Assembly (NCBI GenBank): GCA_944323095.1
Contig: CALURE010000099.1
Coordinates: 1 to 5,986, forward strand
Source: Candidatus Gastranaerophilales bacterium
Lineage (GTDB): Bacteria > Cyanobacteriota > Vampirovibrionia > Gastranaerophilales > Gastranaerophilaceae
Direction of reading: 5' to 3'
DNA: 5,986 bases
Numbering within the stretch: position 1 is the stretch's first letter; every line of letters begins with the position of its first letter. Made by a program: the position numbers and the translations under genes. This document shows positions 4,504 to 5,986 of this stretch, in pieces. The notes below the pieces were generated by a model. It saw only the letters and a program-made list of their open reading frames with translations, ran no database searches and had not been told where the DNA came from.

Positions 4504-5826
4504 TTAAGGCAGACAATCAAAATATCCTTTGCCTGGGTTATCCGGACAGGTATTAGCTATTGCATACTGCGTGCAGGCAAATCCATTTTCAGAGGCATCA
4601 GAATTTTTTGAGCAGCTGCCGGTTGTCCATTTGAAACCTCCATTTTCACTATTTATAACACAATCTTCTTCGTCTTCAGTACAACTTCGCCATTGAGCTT
4701 TCATTGGTTCTAAATTGCAATTATCAAGATTTAAATGAAAAAAGAATAAATCATGCCCGAAAGCATTAGGACCTTTTCCGGAACCGTTTATATCAATACT
4801 TATCATATTACCAAAGGTCCGATTAGTACAGAAGGAAACCCGCATACCGTCCGGCAAATTCATTCCATAAGAGTCAAAAACATTACCTACAGCATTATCG
4901 AGACAATTCGCATGAATCCTTGCGTCTGTTATGGTTTTGTTATAAGTTTTAAAGCTATCATATGAAGTGTCTGATGACGTAATTTTCTTTTGACTAACCT
5001 TATTAAATTGCTCAAATAAAAATTGCCTAATACTATCTTTATCATCAGCAGGACAGGTTATAAATTCCGATTTAACAGGAAGCATTGCCTGTGATAATAC
5101 TGAATAAGCTTTTTTAAACTGGGTTTCCAGAGTTTTTCTCTGATAGTAGGATACAAGTGACGGCATTGTCAAAGCCGCAACAACCCCGATAATTCCAAGG
5201 GTGATTAACACTTCAGCCAGAGTAAACGCGGCTCGACGGACATTGTCAGTGGTGTCTACATGCGTAGCACCCTCTGCCAGAGTAAACGCGACTCGACGGA
5301 CATTGTCAAAGTGGGCTACGTGCGTAGCACCCTCTGCTAAGGTAAATGCGGGTTTCTTTAGTGAAGGGTGAAGAGTGAAGGGTGAAGTGCTTTTCCCTCG
5401 CCCCTTGCGCGAGAGGGGGAGGGACTGGTTATCAGATGAACAGAAGTCAAGAGGGCAGGAAGGCAAGCTGTTATCGGTGCTTCGCACGAATAGTAACTTA
5501 TTGCGGGCTCTGCCCGTAGTAAACAGCCTGACATCCTGACATCCGAACCTCTGAACTTCTGAATAAAAGACTTCCTGACATCCGTCTGCCATAATAGGCT
5601 GGATTCTTTCGGCTCGTTGAGCCTCAGAATGACGTGAAAAGTTTATGCAAAACTCAATTTGGCGGGTGGAGCGACACGCTCCTTCGGGATGACAGATTGC
5701 TCCCTCTCCTGTGGGAGAGGGCTGGGGTGAGGGCTTATTTTCTAATCTTCCTGATATGAGATCCTGAAACAAGTTCAGAGCCTGCCCCGAATTTATTTCG
5801 GGGATGACAGAAAATTGTTCTGTCAT
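4504..5826 (-). CDS. Type IV prepilin/pseudopilin (N-terminal cleavage/methylation domain), with triplicated cleavage motif and uncertain start
   Basis: A prepilin-like protein, expected to be cut and N-methylated by a prepilin peptidase (PilD-type) at the inner membrane and built into a type IV pilus or type II secretion pseudopilus. The functional site is AFTLAEVLITLGIIGVVAAL (5229-5170): cleavage after Ala would leave Phe +1 and Glu +5, followed by a hydrophobic helix. The mature protein would be 240 aa with ten cysteines, probably disulfide-linked, and ends NPGKGYFDCLP. Two extra copies of AFTLAE lie 20 and 40 residues upstream, each followed by GATHV and not by a hydrophobic helix. No standard short leader start is present: the expected MKK-type leader reads LKKPAFTLAE with a CTA codon. 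The frame stays open to a TTG at 5883. I give the ATG at 5826, preceded by AGGTG at 4-nt spacing, but everything before about 5350 is repeat DNA. Other starts (GTG 5487, ATG 5592) lack a ribosome binding site. The gene may be a real fusion, use a non-standard start, or be a decaying copy. Confidence 0.75.
   Translation of the reverse strand: MTEQFSVIPEINSGQALNLFQDLISGRLENKPSPQPSPTGEGAICHPEGACRSTRQIEFCINFSRHSEAQRAERIQPIMADGCQEVFYSEVQRFGCQDVRLFTTGRARNKLLFVRSTDNSLPSCPLDFCSSDNQSLPLSRKGRGKSTSPFTLHPSLKKPAFTLAEGATHVAHFDNVRRVAFTLAEGATHVDTTDNVRRAAFTLAEVLITLGIIGVVAALTMPSLVSYYQRKTLETQFKKAYSVLSQAMLPVKSEFITCPADDKDSIRQFLFEQFNKVSQKKITSSDTSYDSFKTYNKTITDARIHANCLDNAVGNVFDSYGMNLPDGMRVSFCTNRTFGNMISIDINGSGKGPNAFGHDLFFFHLNLDNCNLEPMKAQWRSCTEDEEDCVINSENGGFKWTTGSCSKNSDASENGFACTQYAIANTCPDNPGKGYFDCLP
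5211..5350 (-). repeat. 60-bp tandem repeat encoding AFTLAE-containing 20-residue units
   Basis: A 20-bp box encoding AFTLAE occurs at 5211-5230, 5271-5290 and 5331-5350, exactly 60 bp apart. The two full units 5221-5280 and 5281-5340 agree at 51 of 60 positions. Most differences fall in a short patch that changes three residues (DTT versus AHF). Each unit contains a hairpin with stem CTAC/GTAG (5256-5259 with 5264-5267; 5316-5319 with 5324-5327), extended by GGTG/CACC in the first and GTG/CAC in the second. The unit length is a multiple of three, so copy number can change without shifting the frame. Confidence 0.9.
5361..5388. repeat. Four-copy heptamer tandem repeat (GTGAAGN)4
   Basis: GTGAAGG, GTGAAGA, GTGAAGG and GTGAAGT follow one another without a gap. 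On the prepilin coding strand this is (NCTTCAC)4, immediately before the codons for SLKKPAF. Because seven is not a multiple of three, gain or loss of one unit would put any upstream start out of frame with the pilin. Confidence 0.85.
5395..5423. repeat. GC-rich palindromic repeat, same family as the glycosyltransferase insert
   Basis: The core 5395-5417 (CCCTCGCC...GAGAGGG) is 21 of 23 identical to the reverse complement of 1467-1489. CCCTC and GAGGG ends can pair. It reads through in the prepilin frame as PLSRKGRG, with no stop. Confidence 0.7.
5442..5586. repeat. Cluster of small hairpins and degenerate TGACWTC-type repeats
   Basis: From left to right: 5442-5454 is an inverted copy of a 13-nt word also found at 5909-5921. 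GTGC-TTC-GCAC forms a hairpin at 5477-5487. CGGGC-TCT-GCCCG forms another at 5504-5516. Then AGTAAACAGCCTGAC (5518-5532), repeated exactly at 5895-5909, leads into a run of loosely repeated CTGACATCC/CTGAACTTC words to 5586. No gene independent of the prepilin frame is seen. Confidence 0.6.
5603..5630. repeat. Palindromic repeat ATTCT..GGCTC-gtt-GAGCC..AGAAT
   Basis: Nested stems GGCTC (5611-5615) with GAGCC (5619-5623) and ATTCT (5603-5607) with AGAAT (5626-5630). The flanks GGATTCTTTC and CAGAATGACG are typical of dispersed intergenic palindromes seen in many bacterial genomes. In the prepilin frame it is translated as RHSEAQRAERIQ. Confidence 0.65.
5668..5682. repeat. Palindromic repeat GGAGCG-aca-CGCTCC
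   Basis: A perfect 6-bp stem with a 3-nt loop, inside a GC-rich block that ends TTCGGGATGACAG (5683-5695). In the prepilin frame it reads CHPEGACRSTRQ, again without a stop. Confidence 0.65.
5702..5736. repeat. Palindromic repeat CCCTCTCC-tgtg-GGAGAGGG with GGGTGAGGG tail
   Basis: A perfect 8-bp stem (5702-5709 with 5714-5721) followed by GCTGGGGTGAGGG. This is the widespread type whose reverse reading gives PSPQPSPTGEG in falsely or truly translated frames, as here. The GTGAGGG end resembles the outer arm of the 1421-1489 element. Confidence 0.7.
5764..5803. repeat. Paired hairpins CTGAA/TTCAG and CCCCGAA/TTCGGGG
   Basis: CTGAA (5764-5768) pairs with TTCAG (5774-5778), and CCCCGAA (5785-5791) pairs perfectly with TTCGGGG (5797-5803). 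The following GATGACAG (5803-5810) matches the GATGACAG (5689-5696) after the previous palindrome, a shared repeat boundary. Confidence 0.6.
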
Positions 5827-5845
5827 CGCGCACCTGTTGCGCGAT
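5825..5845. repeat. Hairpin ATCGCGCA-cctgt-TGCGCGAT overlapping the candidate prepilin ATG
   Basis: A perfect 8-bp stem with a 5-nt loop. Read on the minus strand the loop and right arm hold AGGTGCGCGATG, that is, the candidate Shine-Dalgarno and ATG at 5826. If that start is used, this hairpin would sequester it. Confidence 0.65.
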
Positions 5846-5894
5846 CTTGCTTTAACAAATTTTAAATTGGACAATAAATGCAAAATGACATTAA

Positions 5895-5942
5895 AGTAAA
5901 CAGCCTGACCTCTTGACTTCTTGACCTCTTGACTTCCGTCTA
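5895..5942. repeat. Degenerate tandem repeat CCTCTTGACTTCTTGA
   Basis: AGTAAACAGCCTGAC (5895-5909) is an exact copy of 5518-5532. It continues as CCTCTTGACTTC repeated about twice and ends CTTCCGTCT, like the first copy. The remainder of 5884-5986 shows no gene, only this repeat, a poly-C run and an AT-rich end. Confidence 0.65.
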
Positions 5943-5953
5943 GCTCAGAAGCG

Positions 5954-5963
5954 CCCCCCCCCC
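5954..5963. repeat. Homopolymer run of ten C
   Basis: Ten consecutive C in an otherwise AT-rich genome. Such tracts can slip during replication, and are also common places for assembly or sequencing error. No gene in the window is read across it. Confidence 0.9.
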
Positions 5964-5986
5964 GAAGTTTACATTTCTTAATAATC

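Noticed and set aside
4753..4965. Plus-strand frame antisense to the pilin body
   Set aside because: No start signal, and the opposite strand encodes a recognisable cysteine-rich pilin.
5211..5350. CRISPR array or diversity-generating retroelement variable repeat
   Set aside because: The repeat is contiguous and coding, with no unique spacers. No reverse transcriptase or template repeat is visible and the differences are not limited to adenines.
5395..5845. Transfer RNA or ribosomal RNA fragment in the GC-rich right-hand region
   Set aside because: The GC-rich hairpins do not fit a cloverleaf or a conserved rRNA segment; they are separate short palindromes.

Overview
The window looks like a piece of an AT-rich bacterial genome. 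It probably belongs to the gut, non-photosynthetic cyanobacterial relatives (Gastranaerophilales / Melainabacteria / Vampirovibrionia). This rests on remembered family resemblance: the prepilin signature AFTLAEVLITLGIIGVVAA followed by a cysteine-rich pilin body is very characteristic of that group, and an alphabet of GC-rich palindromic repeats is scattered between and inside AT-rich genes. No rRNA or other marker gene is present, so the assignment is an inference.

All six supported genes are on the minus strand and are read from high to low coordinates. From the right: a type IV prepilin/pseudopilin gene (mature part 4504-5226, start uncertain). Then four flagellar rod genes in the order flgF-like (3684-4382), flgG-like (2946-3659), flgB (2463-2810) and flgC (1897-2340). 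Then a family 2 glycosyltransferase (775-1875), and an O6-alkylguanine-DNA alkyltransferase (ogt, 296-817) whose start overlaps the glycosyltransferase end by 43 nt. The four rod proteins together would form the proximal and distal rod of one basal body. The glycosyltransferase and ogt are downstream passengers and may have their own leaderless promoter at 1882-1890.

The left end (1-295) has no gene. It holds a strong bidirectional terminator hairpin (34-63), a roughly 120-nt element that folds into a multi-branched structure (89-211), and a GGTGGGA/TCCCACC hairpin (253-279) just after ogt. The right end (about 5340-5986) is a mosaic of at least eight short palindromes, degenerate tandem repeats, a four-copy heptamer tract and a run of ten C. 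The mosaic is nevertheless open in the prepilin frame for about 178 codons.

The most interesting signal is palindromic repeats that sit inside coding sequence without breaking the frame. A 60-bp hairpin-bearing unit is tandemly repeated at the prepilin N-terminus, so the prepilin peptidase motif AFTLAE occurs three times at exact 20-residue spacing. A separate palindromic element is embedded in frame in the glycosyltransferase (residues 129-152), and its core is nearly identical (21 of 23 bases) to one in the prepilin upstream mosaic. This resembles in principle the in-frame palindromic elements known from Rickettsia, but the sequences here are different.
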